A stretch of DNA of 64,000 bases from Comamonadaceae bacterium (lineage in GTDB: Bacteria > Pseudomonadota > Gammaproteobacteria > Burkholderiales > Burkholderiaceae_C), in the NCBI GenBank assembly GCA_027484575.1, contig JAIXSQ010000010.1:186001-250000 (forward strand). The letters are read 5' to 3'. The notes below the pieces were generated by a model, which did no database searches, had not been told where the DNA came from, and saw nothing but the letters and a program-made list of their open reading frames with translations. The translations under genes were made by a program, and so were the position numbers. Below are positions 49,516 through 57,077 of this stretch, piece by piece (position 1 is the first letter of the stretch; every line of letters starts with the position of its first letter).

Positions 49516-50349
49516 TCAGGCGCGCAGGAAGTCGAGCAGCGCCTGGTTGACCTCCTGGGCGTGCGAGACGTTGAAGCCGTGCGGCCCGCCGCGCACCAGG
49601 TGCACCCGCGCCTGCGGCACCGCCGCCGCGGTGCGCGCGCCGCTGACCTCGAAGGGCACGATGGCGTCGGCATCGCCGTGCAGCACCAGCACCGGCACCG
49701 CGAAGTCGCGCAAGTCGGCGCGGAAGTCGGTGCGGCCGAAGGCGCCGATGCAGTCCAGCGTGCCCTTGGGCGAGGCGAAGGCCGCGATCCGCAGCGCGTG
49801 GCGGCGCTGGGCCTCGCTGACCCGCAGCGCGCCGCGAGCCGAGAAGAAGGTGGTGGTGAACTGCTCCAGGAAGGCCAGCCGGTCGCCACGCACCCCGTCC
49901 TCGAAGCTGGCGATGGTGGCATCGTCGAGCCCGCCTTCGGGGTTGTCGGGCGCCTTGTACAGGTAGGGTGGCACCGCGCCGGCGAACACCGCGCGGCCGA
50001 CCCGCTGCCTGCCGTGCCGGCCGACGTAGCGCGCCACCTCGCCGCCGCCCATCGAGAAGCCCACCAGGGTGGCATCACGCAGGTCCAGCGCCTGCATCAC
50101 CGCGTGCAGGTCGTCGGTGAAGGTGTCGTAGTCGTAGCCGCCCCAGGGCTGCGAGGACTGGCCGAAGCCGCGCCGGTCGTAGGCGACCACGCGGTGCCCG
50201 GCCGCCACCAGCGCGGGCACCTGGGCCTCCCAGGCCCGGCTGCTGAGCGGCCAGCCGTGCAGCAGCACCACGGGCGGGCCGTCGCCGTGGTCCTCGACGT
50301 GCAGTTCGACGGGATGGCCGTGGTCGCTGGCGACCTGGATGCGCGGCAT
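49516..50349 (-). CDS. Alpha/beta hydrolase (non-heme haloperoxidase / esterase type)
   Basis: 277 aa. Catalytic triad visible: Ser in VGFSMGGGE, Asp in HGDADAIVPF and His in GGPHGFNV. The oxyanion region is LLHGWPLSS. The closest kind is the cofactor-free chloroperoxidase/perhydrolase group. AAGGAA lies 6 nt before the ATG. It is a separate unit 118 bp downstream of the S4-domain gene. The natural substrate is unknown. Confidence 0.88.
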   Translation of the reverse strand: MPRIQVASDHGHPVELHVEDHGDGPPVVLLHGWPLSSRAWEAQVPALVAAGHRVVAYDRRGFGQSSQPWGGYDYDTFTDDLHAVMQALDLRDATLVGFSMGGGEVARYVGRHGRQRVGRAVFAGAVPPYLYKAPDNPEGGLDDATIASFEDGVRGDRLAFLEQFTTTFFSARGALRVSEAQRRHALRIAAFASPKGTLDCIGAFGRTDFRADLRDFAVPVLVLHGDADAIVPFEVSGARTAAAVPQARVHLVRGGPHGFNVSHAQEVNQALLDFLRA

Positions 50350-50467
50350 GCCTGTTCCTTCGCGGGCGGTGGACGAAGGGCGGATCGTGGCGGCTGTGCG
50401 GCCGGCGCGGGGCGCGGGCTCACCACCGGTTGCAAAGTGCCCCGGGCCGCGTGGCCCGGCGCGGCCC

Positions 50468-51169
50468 TCAGAACCGTTCGCCCAATCCCAGCCGGCGCCA
50501 TTGGCCCGCCGGCAGCTGGGCCAGCCCCACGCGGCCCAGCCGCAGGCGGCGCAGTCGGGTGGGCGCCAGGCCTGCCGCGGCCAGAGCCTGCGGCAGGTGC
50601 AGGGCGTCGTAGCCCTTGCAGGCCAGCCGCACGGCCTGCTCGCTCTGCCGGCTGACACGGCCGCCGGTGCTGCGCGCCAGGGCCGCCAGCGCAGCCGGCG
50701 CAGGCGCAGCCTGCAGGTCCACCACCCATTCCTGCTCGACCGGCACCTGCCGGTCCTGGAGCCGGCGCTGCACGCCCGCCACCTGGCTGAACACCGCCAG
50801 CCCCTCGGCTTGCGGCGGCAGCGGCAGCAGGGCGGTGGTGCCGCGGACGTGCGCCGGCAGCAGCGGCGCGCGCACCGGGTCGGCCGGCCAGCGGGCGCCG
50901 GGCTGCAGCAGCGCCAGCGCCCGCGGCAGGGCCAGCCCCGCCGGCTGGTGCAGCAGCAGCGTGGCCGGCGCCAGCTGCGACAGGTCGGCCGACGGGTCCA
51001 CCGTCACCTGCTGCTGGGGCCGCACGCGGGCTTCGGGGCGGTCGGCCACCACGCCGTCGACCCGCACCCAGCCGCCGGCGATGTGCGCCTCGGCCGTGGC
51101 GCGCGAGCAGCCGAGCTCGGCCGCCACGCGCTTGGCGAGCCGGACGCCGTCGTCGTCGGAGGTGCTCAC
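50468..51169 (-). CDS. S4-domain pseudouridine-synthase-like protein, catalytic Asp apparently missing
   Basis: 233 aa from GTG overlapping the NUDIX-MBL stop. The N-terminal S4 RNA-binding domain (about 8-60, LAKRVAAELGCSRATAEAHI) is followed by a RsuA/RluF-like domain. Where the family has GRLDxxTxGL the protein reads LLPLPPQAEGLAVFSQ, so the catalytic Asp is not there. The end KGYDALHLPQALAAAGLAP...LRRLRLGRVGL still matches the family. It may bind rRNA without modifying it. Confidence 0.75.
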   Translation of the reverse strand: MSTSDDDGVRLAKRVAAELGCSRATAEAHIAGGWVRVDGVVADRPEARVRPQQQVTVDPSADLSQLAPATLLLHQPAGLALPRALALLQPGARWPADPVRAPLLPAHVRGTTALLPLPPQAEGLAVFSQVAGVQRRLQDRQVPVEQEWVVDLQAAPAPAALAALARSTGGRVSRQSEQAVRLACKGYDALHLPQALAAAGLAPTRLRRLRLGRVGLAQLPAGQWRRLGLGERF

Positions 51170-52803
51170 CGGGCCAGCAGCCCGCGGCTGCGGATGCGCT
51201 GCACGTGCGCCAGCAGCGAGCGCCGGGCCACCGGCCAGATCGCCGGCGGCACGTCGTCGTAGGCCAACGGCAGCCACTCGGGCAAGTCGCCCTGCGGCCG
51301 GGCGCGCATGGCGGCCAGCACCTTGGCCTCGCGGGCCAGGCGGTGCGCCTTGAGCCTGGCGATCGCGCCGCGCGCGTCGTCCAGCACATGGCCGTGCGCG
51401 GGCAGGATGAAGTCCACGCCGTGCTGCGCGCAGGCCGCATCGAGCCGCTCCAGCGAGGCCAGGTAGGCGTCCATGTCGCCGTCCGGCGGGTCGACCACCG
51501 TGGTGCTGCCGTTGAGGATGTGGTCGCCCGACAGCAGCAGGCCGTCCTCCTCGAGCAGCAGGCAGACATGGTTGGCGGCATGGCCGGGCGTGTGCAGCAC
51601 GCGCAGGCTGTGCGCGCCGGCGCCCTCGCCCAGGCGCAGCAACTCGCCATCGGCCAGTTCGCGGTCGGGCGTGAAGGCGCTGCCCGGACGGGCATCGGGC
51701 CCCGAGGCCTTGCCCAGCACCGGCGGCTTGCCGGCGCACAGGACCTGCAGGGGGTGGGCACCGGGCGAGTGGTCCCCGTGCGAATGCGTGCAGACGATCA
51801 GCCGGATGTCGCCGCCTGCCGCCGCATGCAGGCGCTGCAGGTGCGCCGGGTCGTTCGGCCCGGGATCGACCACGATGTAGCCGGTGGACGCATCGCCCAC
51901 CAGGTAGCTGTTGGTGCCCGGCCCGGTCATCACGCCGGGGTTGGGGCAGGTCAGGCGCTGCAGGTTGCGCAGCAGCGGCACGGGCCGGTCGCTGCGCCAG
52001 TCCAGCGCATGCAGGATCTGGCCGTCGGGGCACACCAGCGCGAGCTCGCCGTAGGGTGCCTCGTGCTCCATGTAGCGGGCCTCCTGCCCGCCCAGCAGTC
52101 CAGCGCGCGGGCAGCTGGTCCACAGCGGCTGCTCGCCGGCGCAGGCCTGCAGCACCGCGTCGACGCTGCCGTGGGCCTGCAGCCGCTCGAGCGTGCGGAT
52201 GGTCGGGAAGATCATGAAGAAGCTGCCCGCGCGGTGCCGCTCCAGCGCATCGGCCGGGCGCACCCACACGGGTTCGAACTGCTCGGCCTCGTCCGCCACC
52301 GGCTCCTGGCCTTCGGGCATGCGGGCGACCAGGAAGGGCACGTCGAAACGGCGCGCCAGGTCGCGGTCGGTGATCCAGTGCGCCAGCAGGAACACGCCGT
52401 CGGCGGCCAGCCGCAGGCCGCGGTCGCGGCACTGGTCGACGAAGGCCGCATGGCGGTCCATCGCCTGCACGTCGGCCTGGGTGGCGAAGCGGCCGTCGGC
52501 ATGGCGGGCCAGCAGCACCCCCAGCTCCTCGAAGCTCTCTCGGATGGCCGCGATGGCCTGGGTCAGGTGCAGGTCGGACTGGCCGGCGCGGCGGTCGGCC
52601 AGCGGGTGGGCCCGGGCGTCGGCGGCATCGATGCCGCCGCCGGGAAACACGTAGGCGCCGGGCGCGAAGCTGGCGGTGGCCGAGCGCCGGGTCATCAGCA
52701 CCTCGGGGCCGGCGGGGGTGTCGCGCAGCAGCAGGACGGTGGCGGCCGGGCGGGTGGGGACGGGTTCCCTCTGGGGGTGCAGCAGCTGTGTCGCTCGTAC
52801 CAT
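51166..52803 (-). CDS. NUDIX - metallo-beta-lactamase fusion hydrolase
   Basis: 545 aa. Residues about 15-200 form a NUDIX domain (FPGGGIDAADA, later AAIRESFEELGVLLAR), with an insertion in the Nudix box and its first Glu not evident. Residues about 280-540 form an MBL-fold hydrolase with THSHGDH at 339-345, HTPGHAANHVCLL and GDHIL, of the glyoxalase-II/LACTB2 type. The ATG is the only Met before the NUDIX domain, and a TGTAAT box ends 6 nt before it. The stop overlaps the S4 gene. It is divergent from a Bug binding protein, only 28 bp apart. Confidence 0.85.
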   Translation of the reverse strand: MVRATQLLHPQREPVPTRPAATVLLLRDTPAGPEVLMTRRSATASFAPGAYVFPGGGIDAADARAHPLADRRAGQSDLHLTQAIAAIRESFEELGVLLARHADGRFATQADVQAMDRHAAFVDQCRDRGLRLAADGVFLLAHWITDRDLARRFDVPFLVARMPEGQEPVADEAEQFEPVWVRPADALERHRAGSFFMIFPTIRTLERLQAHGSVDAVLQACAGEQPLWTSCPRAGLLGGQEARYMEHEAPYGELALVCPDGQILHALDWRSDRPVPLLRNLQRLTCPNPGVMTGPGTNSYLVGDASTGYIVVDPGPNDPAHLQRLHAAAGGDIRLIVCTHSHGDHSPGAHPLQVLCAGKPPVLGKASGPDARPGSAFTPDRELADGELLRLGEGAGAHSLRVLHTPGHAANHVCLLLEEDGLLLSGDHILNGSTTVVDPPDGDMDAYLASLERLDAACAQHGVDFILPAHGHVLDDARGAIARLKAHRLAREAKVLAAMRARPQGDLPEWLPLAYDDVPPAIWPVARRSLLAHVQRIRSRGLLAR

Positions 52804-52809
52804 CGGACG

Positions 52810-52815
52810 ATTACA
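52810..52815 (-). promoter_or_regulatory. -10-like box of the NUDIX-MBL gene
   Basis: TGTAAT on the minus strand ends 6 nt before the ATG at 52803. It sits inside the 28-bp gap to the divergent Bug gene, whose promoter must overlap. Confidence 0.4.
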
Positions 52816-52831
52816 GCATGGAGACCTCGTG

Positions 52832-53827
52832 ATGCCGACCACCCGCCGCACCGTCCTGGCCGCCACCGCAGCGACCGCCGCCAGCCTCGCCAGCCCGCTC
52901 GTCTTCGCCCAGGCCGCCGCCGGCGTGGGCGACTGGCCCAAGCGCCAGCCGATCAAGCTGGTCGCGGTGTTCCCGCCCGGCGGCTCGGTCGACCAGGTGG
53001 CGCGCATCCTGGCGCCGCAGCTGCAGGCGCAGCTGGGCCAGAACGTGATCGTCGAGAACAAGGGCGGTGCCTCCGGCTCCATCGGCACCGCGCAGGTGGT
53101 GCAGGGCCCGGCCGACGGCTACCAGGTGGCGGTGGTGTTCGACACCCACGGCGTCAACCCGGCGCTGATTCCCAGCCTGCCCTACGACACCCGGCGCGAC
53201 TTGGTGCCGCTGGTGCTGGTGGGCACCTCGCCCATGGTGCTGGCCACGCCAGTCAACAGCGAGTTCAAGACCTTCGCCGACGTGGTGGCCGCGGCCAAGG
53301 CCAAGAAGAACGTGAGCTACGGCTCCATCGGCAACGGCAGCCTGGGCCACCTGGCCATGGCGCTGCTGGGCCGCAACGGCGGCTTCGAGATGACCCACGT
53401 GCCCTACAAGGGCGGCGGCCCGCTGATGCAGGACGCGGTGGCCGGCCACGTGCCGCTGTCCATCGGCTCGGTGTTCGTGACCAAGCCGCACATCGACAGC
53501 GGCCGCCTGCGCCCGCTGGCCGTCACCAGCAGCAAGCGCGCGGCCGACCTGGCCAACGTGCCCACGGTCGCCGAGAGCGGCTTCGCCGGCTTCGAGGCGC
53601 CGGCCTGGTGGGCGCTGCTGGGCCCGGCCAAGATGCCGCCCGAGCTGGCGCGGCGCTGGAACGAGGAGCTGAACAAGGCCCTGAAGGCGCCCGAGGTCGC
53701 CAAGAAGCTCGACGCCCAGGGCATCGACGTGGTGGGCGGCAGCATCGAGCAGGCCCGTGCCTTCATCGACAAGCAGATGGAGACCTGGGCCAAGGTGGTC
53801 AAGGACAACGGGATCAAGGCGGATTGA
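52832..53827 (+). CDS. Tripartite tricarboxylate (Bug/TctC) family binding protein
   Basis: 331 aa. A Tat-like leader (PTTRRTVLAATAATAASLAS) is followed by a Bug-family periplasmic domain (IKLVAVFPPGGSVDQVAR, ENKGGASGSIGTAQVVQGPADGYQ). These receptors bind organic acids or similar and are greatly expanded in Burkholderiales, mostly without linked TctAB permeases, as here. The ligand is unknown. GTG 52829 in the same frame is an alternative start. Confidence 0.9.
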   Translation: MPTTRRTVLAATAATAASLASPLVFAQAAAGVGDWPKRQPIKLVAVFPPGGSVDQVARILAPQLQAQLGQNVIVENKGGASGSIGTAQVVQGPADGYQVAVVFDTHGVNPALIPSLPYDTRRDLVPLVLVGTSPMVLATPVNSEFKTFADVVAAAKAKKNVSYGSIGNGSLGHLAMALLGRNGGFEMTHVPYKGGGPLMQDAVAGHVPLSIGSVFVTKPHIDSGRLRPLAVTSSKRAADLANVPTVAESGFAGFEAPAWWALLGPAKMPPELARRWNEELNKALKAPEVAKKLDAQGIDVVGGSIEQARAFIDKQMETWAKVVKDNGIKAD

Positions 53828-53836
53828 CCGCCACCC

Positions 53837-53912
53837 CGTCATGCCCGCGCAGGCGGGCATCCACGATCAGGCGCTGCGGTCGATCGTGGGTCCCCGCCTC
53901 CGCGGGGACGAC
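53837..53912. repeat. Paired REP-like hairpins (BIME-like)
   Basis: Two inverted units: CGTCATGCCCGCGCAGGCGG... (53837-53868) and its mirror ending CTCCGCGGGGACGACG (53881-53912), with GATC at both inner edges. Each holds a hairpin core. Lies between the convergent Bug and CMD genes. Confidence 0.75.
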
Positions 53913-53926
53913 GAACCCGTGGCGCC

Positions 53927-54466
53927 TTACGCCTCCGGCGTCACCCCCAGCGCCACCAGGAAGCGCGCGACCATGTTGTAGGTGGCGATGGCCGAGGTCA
54001 GCTCCACCAGCTCGGTGGTCGCGAAGCGGGCCTGCAGCTGGGCGAACAGCGCGTCGTCGACCTTGACGTCGCGGGTCATCTGCGCGGCGTAGCGGGCCAC
54101 CAGCGCGTCGTCGCCGGCCAGGGCGGCGGGCAGCGGCTGCGACAGGTCGCGGCACCAGGCCTGCAGCGCGTCCAGCTCGGCCTGCCGGCCGCCGGCGGCC
54201 AGGTAGTCGGGCGCATGGTGGTGGTACTCGTACGAGGCGCCGGTCAGCAGGGCCACGGTGCAGATGCCCAGCTCGCGCAGGCGGCGGCTGGTGGGCAGCT
54301 CGGTGCGCACGGCCTTCAGGTAGGTGTTCCAGCCCCGGGCCAGCGGCTCGCTCCACAGCAGGGCCTTGTCCAGGTTCAGCAGCGTGCCGCCGCGGCGCGC
54401 CAGGATGGCGTCCACCAGGTCCTGGGGTTGCGGCTTGGCGTCGGGGGTCCAGTCGGGAATGCGCAC
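53927..54466 (-). CDS. Carboxymuconolactone-decarboxylase (AhpD-fold) family protein
   Basis: 179 aa from GTG with GGAG upstream. The CMD fold is recognised by LRELGICTVALLTGASYEYH (about 73-92), in which only one Cys is present where AhpD has CxxC, so peroxidase activity by a Cys pair is unlikely. The ATYNMVARFLVALGV end is typical. The substrate is unknown. It is divergent from dapF, 62 bp apart. Confidence 0.85.
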   Translation of the reverse strand: MRIPDWTPDAKPQPQDLVDAILARRGGTLLNLDKALLWSEPLARGWNTYLKAVRTELPTSRRLRELGICTVALLTGASYEYHHHAPDYLAAGGRQAELDALQAWCRDLSQPLPAALAGDDALVARYAAQMTRDVKVDDALFAQLQARFATTELVELTSAIATYNMVARFLVALGVTPEA

Positions 54467-54514
54467 GGTGTGTCTCCGGGGTTGTTGGTGGCGGGCGAGC
54501 ATACGGCCTGCGTC

Positions 54515-54520
54515 GATAAT
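54515..54520 (+). promoter_or_regulatory. -10-like box of dapF
   Basis: GATAAT ends 8 nt before the dapF ATG, the same spacing class as rnpB. Confidence 0.5.
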
Positions 54521-54528
54521 GCCGACCC

Positions 54529-55398
54529 ATGCGGATCCGCTTCACCAAGATGCAGGGCGCGGGCAACGACTTCGTCGTGCTCGACGAGACCCGCGGCCGC
54601 CTGGGCCTGAGCCCGGCGCAGTACCGCGGGCTGGCCGACCGCCACTTCGGCGTCGGCGCCGACCAGATCCTGTCGGTGCGGCCCTCGCCGGCGCCGGGCA
54701 TCGACTTCGAGTACGTGATCCACAACGCCGACGGCAACGAGGTCGAGCACTGCGGCAACGGCGCCCGCTGCTTCGTGCGCTACGTGCGCCAGCGCGGCCT
54801 GACCGACAAGTCCACCATCCGCGTGCGCACCGTCAACGCCGACATCGAGCTGACCGAGCGGCCCGACGGCCGCGTCACCGTCGACATGGGCCCGCCCGTC
54901 TTCGACGAGGCGCGGGTGCCCTTCGACCCGGCCGGCCTGCAGCCGCAGGCGCAGGGCGGCTGGCACACCTGGCGGCTGGCGCTGGCGCCCGGCGCAGGCC
55001 CGGCCCATGCCGACGTGGCCGTGCTGTCCATGGGCAACCCGCATGCGGTGCAGCTGGTCGACGACGTCGACGCCGCGCCGGTGCACGCGGTCGGGCCGCT
55101 GGTCGAGCACCACGCGCGCTTCCCGCGCCGCGTCAACGCGGGCTTCCTGCAGGTGCTGGACCGCGGCCAGGTGAAGCTGCGGGTGTGGGAGCGCGGCGCC
55201 GGCGAGACGCTGGCCTGCGGCACCGGCGCCTGTGCGGCGGTCGTGGCCGGCATCCGGCTGGGCCTGCTGGACGCCCGCGTCGACGTGCACACCCGCGGCG
55301 GCCTGCTGACCATCGAGTGGGACGGCGCCGCCGGCCCCGTGCGCATGACCGGCCCCGCGGCCACCGTGTTCGAAGGCGAGATCGAGATCCCCACATGA
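54529..55398 (+). CDS. dapF: Diaminopimelate epimerase
   Basis: 289 aa. Converts LL- to meso-diaminopimelate for lysine and peptidoglycan. Two catalytic Cys lie in EHCGNGARC and ACGTGACAA. The start [20 protein letters not shown] is canonical. ATGA overlap with the DUF484 gene and xerC downstream reproduce the conserved dapF-DUF484-xerC order. Confidence 0.97.
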   Translation: MRIRFTKMQGAGNDFVVLDETRGRLGLSPAQYRGLADRHFGVGADQILSVRPSPAPGIDFEYVIHNADGNEVEHCGNGARCFVRYVRQRGLTDKSTIRVRTVNADIELTERPDGRVTVDMGPPVFDEARVPFDPAGLQPQAQGGWHTWRLALAPGAGPAHADVAVLSMGNPHAVQLVDDVDAAPVHAVGPLVEHHARFPRRVNAGFLQVLDRGQVKLRVWERGAGETLACGTGACAAVVAGIRLGLLDARVDVHTRGGLLTIEWDGAAGPVRMTGPAATVFEGEIEIPT

Positions 55399-56087
55399 CC
55401 ACCGCACCCCTGAACCCGATCACCGAGGACGACATCGCCGGCTACCTGGCGAACAACCCCGACTTCTTCGTGCGCCACGCCCAGCTGCTGGCGACGGTGC
55501 AGCTGACCAGCCCGCACGGCAACCGCGCGGTGAGCCTGCAGGAGCGCCAGGCCGAGATGCTGCGCGAGAAGATCAAGGCGCTGGAGCACCGCATCATGGA
55601 GATGGTGCGGCACGGCAACGAGAACGTCGTCATCGCCGACCGGCTGCACCGCTGGGCCTCGGCCCTGATGCTGGCGGGCGCGCCCGGCGAGCTGCCCGGC
55701 GTGATCGTCGAGCAGCTGCAGTCGCAGTTCATGGTGCCGCAGGCGGCCATCAAGGTCTGGGACGTCGCACCCGACTGGGCCGGCGCCGACTTCGCCACCG
55801 GCGTGAGCGAGGACGCGCAGGCCTTCGCCACCTCGCTCACCCAGCCCTATTGCGGCGTCAACTCCGGCTTCGAGGCCGTGGGCTGGCTGCCCGATCCCGA
55901 CCTGGCCCTGTCGGTGGTGCTGATCCCGCTGCGGCCGGGCGCGATCCAGAGCCCCTCGCGCGCCTTCGGCATGCTGGTGCTGGGCTCGCCCGACCCGCAG
56001 CGCTTCGCCGCCGGCATGGGCACCGACTTCCTCGAGCGCATCGCCGAGCTGGGCTCGGCGGCGCTGTCGCGGCTGCGCGCCGGCTGA
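55395..56087 (+). CDS. DUF484-family protein (GAF-like)
   Basis: 230 aa. DUF484 family, with the [20 protein letters not shown] opening, a coiled-coil section ([20 protein letters not shown]) and a GAF-like C-terminal half. It overlaps dapF by 4 bases and lies 8 bp before xerC. No catalytic function is known; conservation of place suggests a link to cell wall or chromosome resolution. Confidence 0.9.
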   Translation: MTTAPLNPITEDDIAGYLANNPDFFVRHAQLLATVQLTSPHGNRAVSLQERQAEMLREKIKALEHRIMEMVRHGNENVVIADRLHRWASALMLAGAPGELPGVIVEQLQSQFMVPQAAIKVWDVAPDWAGADFATGVSEDAQAFATSLTQPYCGVNSGFEAVGWLPDPDLALSVVLIPLRPGAIQSPSRAFGMLVLGSPDPQRFAAGMGTDFLERIAELGSAALSRLRAG

Positions 56088-56095
56088 CCCCCGCG

Positions 56096-57055
56096 ATGGA
56101 CGGCGCGCCTGTTGCCGCCGTGCCCGACGGGGCCGATGCCGACGCCGCGCTCGTCGCGCGCTACCTCGAGCACGTGCGCAGCGGCAAGCGGCTGGCCGCG
56201 CGCACCGTCACGCTGTACACGCTGGACCTCGAGCGCCTGCAGGCGCACGCCCGCGAGGCCGGCGTGCCGCTGCGCGCGGTGCAGACGGCCCACATCCGCC
56301 GCTGGGTGGCGCGCATGCACGCGGGCGGCCGCAGCGGCCGCGGCATCGCGCTGATCCTGTCGGGCTGGCGCGGTTTCTTCCACTGGCTGGGGCTGCAGGA
56401 CCTGGTGCCCAGCAACCCGGTGGTGGGCGTCAAGGCGCCGCGCCAGCCGCGCCCGCTGCCCAAGGCGCTGGGCGTCGACGACGCGGTGCGGCTGGCCGAG
56501 CACGAGGACGCCGACGCCGACCCGCTGCTGGAGGCCCGCGACGCCGCGATCGTCGAGCTGCTGTACGGCTGCGGCCTGCGGGTGGGCGAACTGGTGGGCC
56601 TGGATGCGCAGGCCGGCCCGCAGGCGCGCGGCTGGGTCGACCTGCAGGCCGGCGAGGCGCATGTGCTGGGCAAGGGCAGCAAGCGCCGCACCGTGCCGGT
56701 GGGCGTGCAGGCGCTGGAGGCCCTGCGCCACTGGCTGGCGGTGCGGCCGCAGCTGGCCGGCGACGAGCCGGCGCTCTTCGTCGGCCAGACGGGCCGCCGG
56801 CTCTCGGCCGACGGCGTGCGGCTGCGGCTGCGCCGGCGCAGCCTGGGCGCGGGCCTGGCCACCCCGGTGCACCCGCACATGCTGCGGCACTCGTTCGCCA
56901 GCCACGTGCTGCAGTCCAGCGGCGACCTGCGCGCGGTGCAGGAACTGCTGGGCCACACCAACATCGCCACCACGCAGGTCTACACGCGGCTGGACTTCCA
57001 GCACCTGGCCAAGGCCTACGACGCGGCCCACCCGCGCGCGCACCGGCGCAAGTGA
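56096..57055 (+). CDS. xerC: Tyrosine recombinase XerC
   Basis: 319 aa. Resolves chromosome dimers at dif with XerD. The catalytic set is visible: Arg in GCGLRVGELVGL, Lys in GKGSKRRTVPV, HMLRH and GHTNIATTQVY with the nucleophile Tyr in VYTRLD. Length is slightly above average because of the N-terminus. The housekeeping location after dapF-DUF484 argues against a mobile-element integrase. Confidence 0.94.
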   Translation: MDGAPVAAVPDGADADAALVARYLEHVRSGKRLAARTVTLYTLDLERLQAHAREAGVPLRAVQTAHIRRWVARMHAGGRSGRGIALILSGWRGFFHWLGLQDLVPSNPVVGVKAPRQPRPLPKALGVDDAVRLAEHEDADADPLLEARDAAIVELLYGCGLRVGELVGLDAQAGPQARGWVDLQAGEAHVLGKGSKRRTVPVGVQALEALRHWLAVRPQLAGDEPALFVGQTGRRLSADGVRLRLRRRSLGAGLATPVHPHMLRHSFASHVLQSSGDLRAVQELLGHTNIATTQVYTRLDFQHLAKAYDAAHPRAHRRK

Positions 57056-57077
57056 GGGGCGCGGCGCCGCGCCGCGC

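Noticed and set aside
56096..57055. Tyrosine recombinase as a mobile-element integrase
   Set aside because: The dapF-DUF484-xerC order and sequence identify housekeeping XerC. No attachment-site repeats or tRNA were seen nearby.
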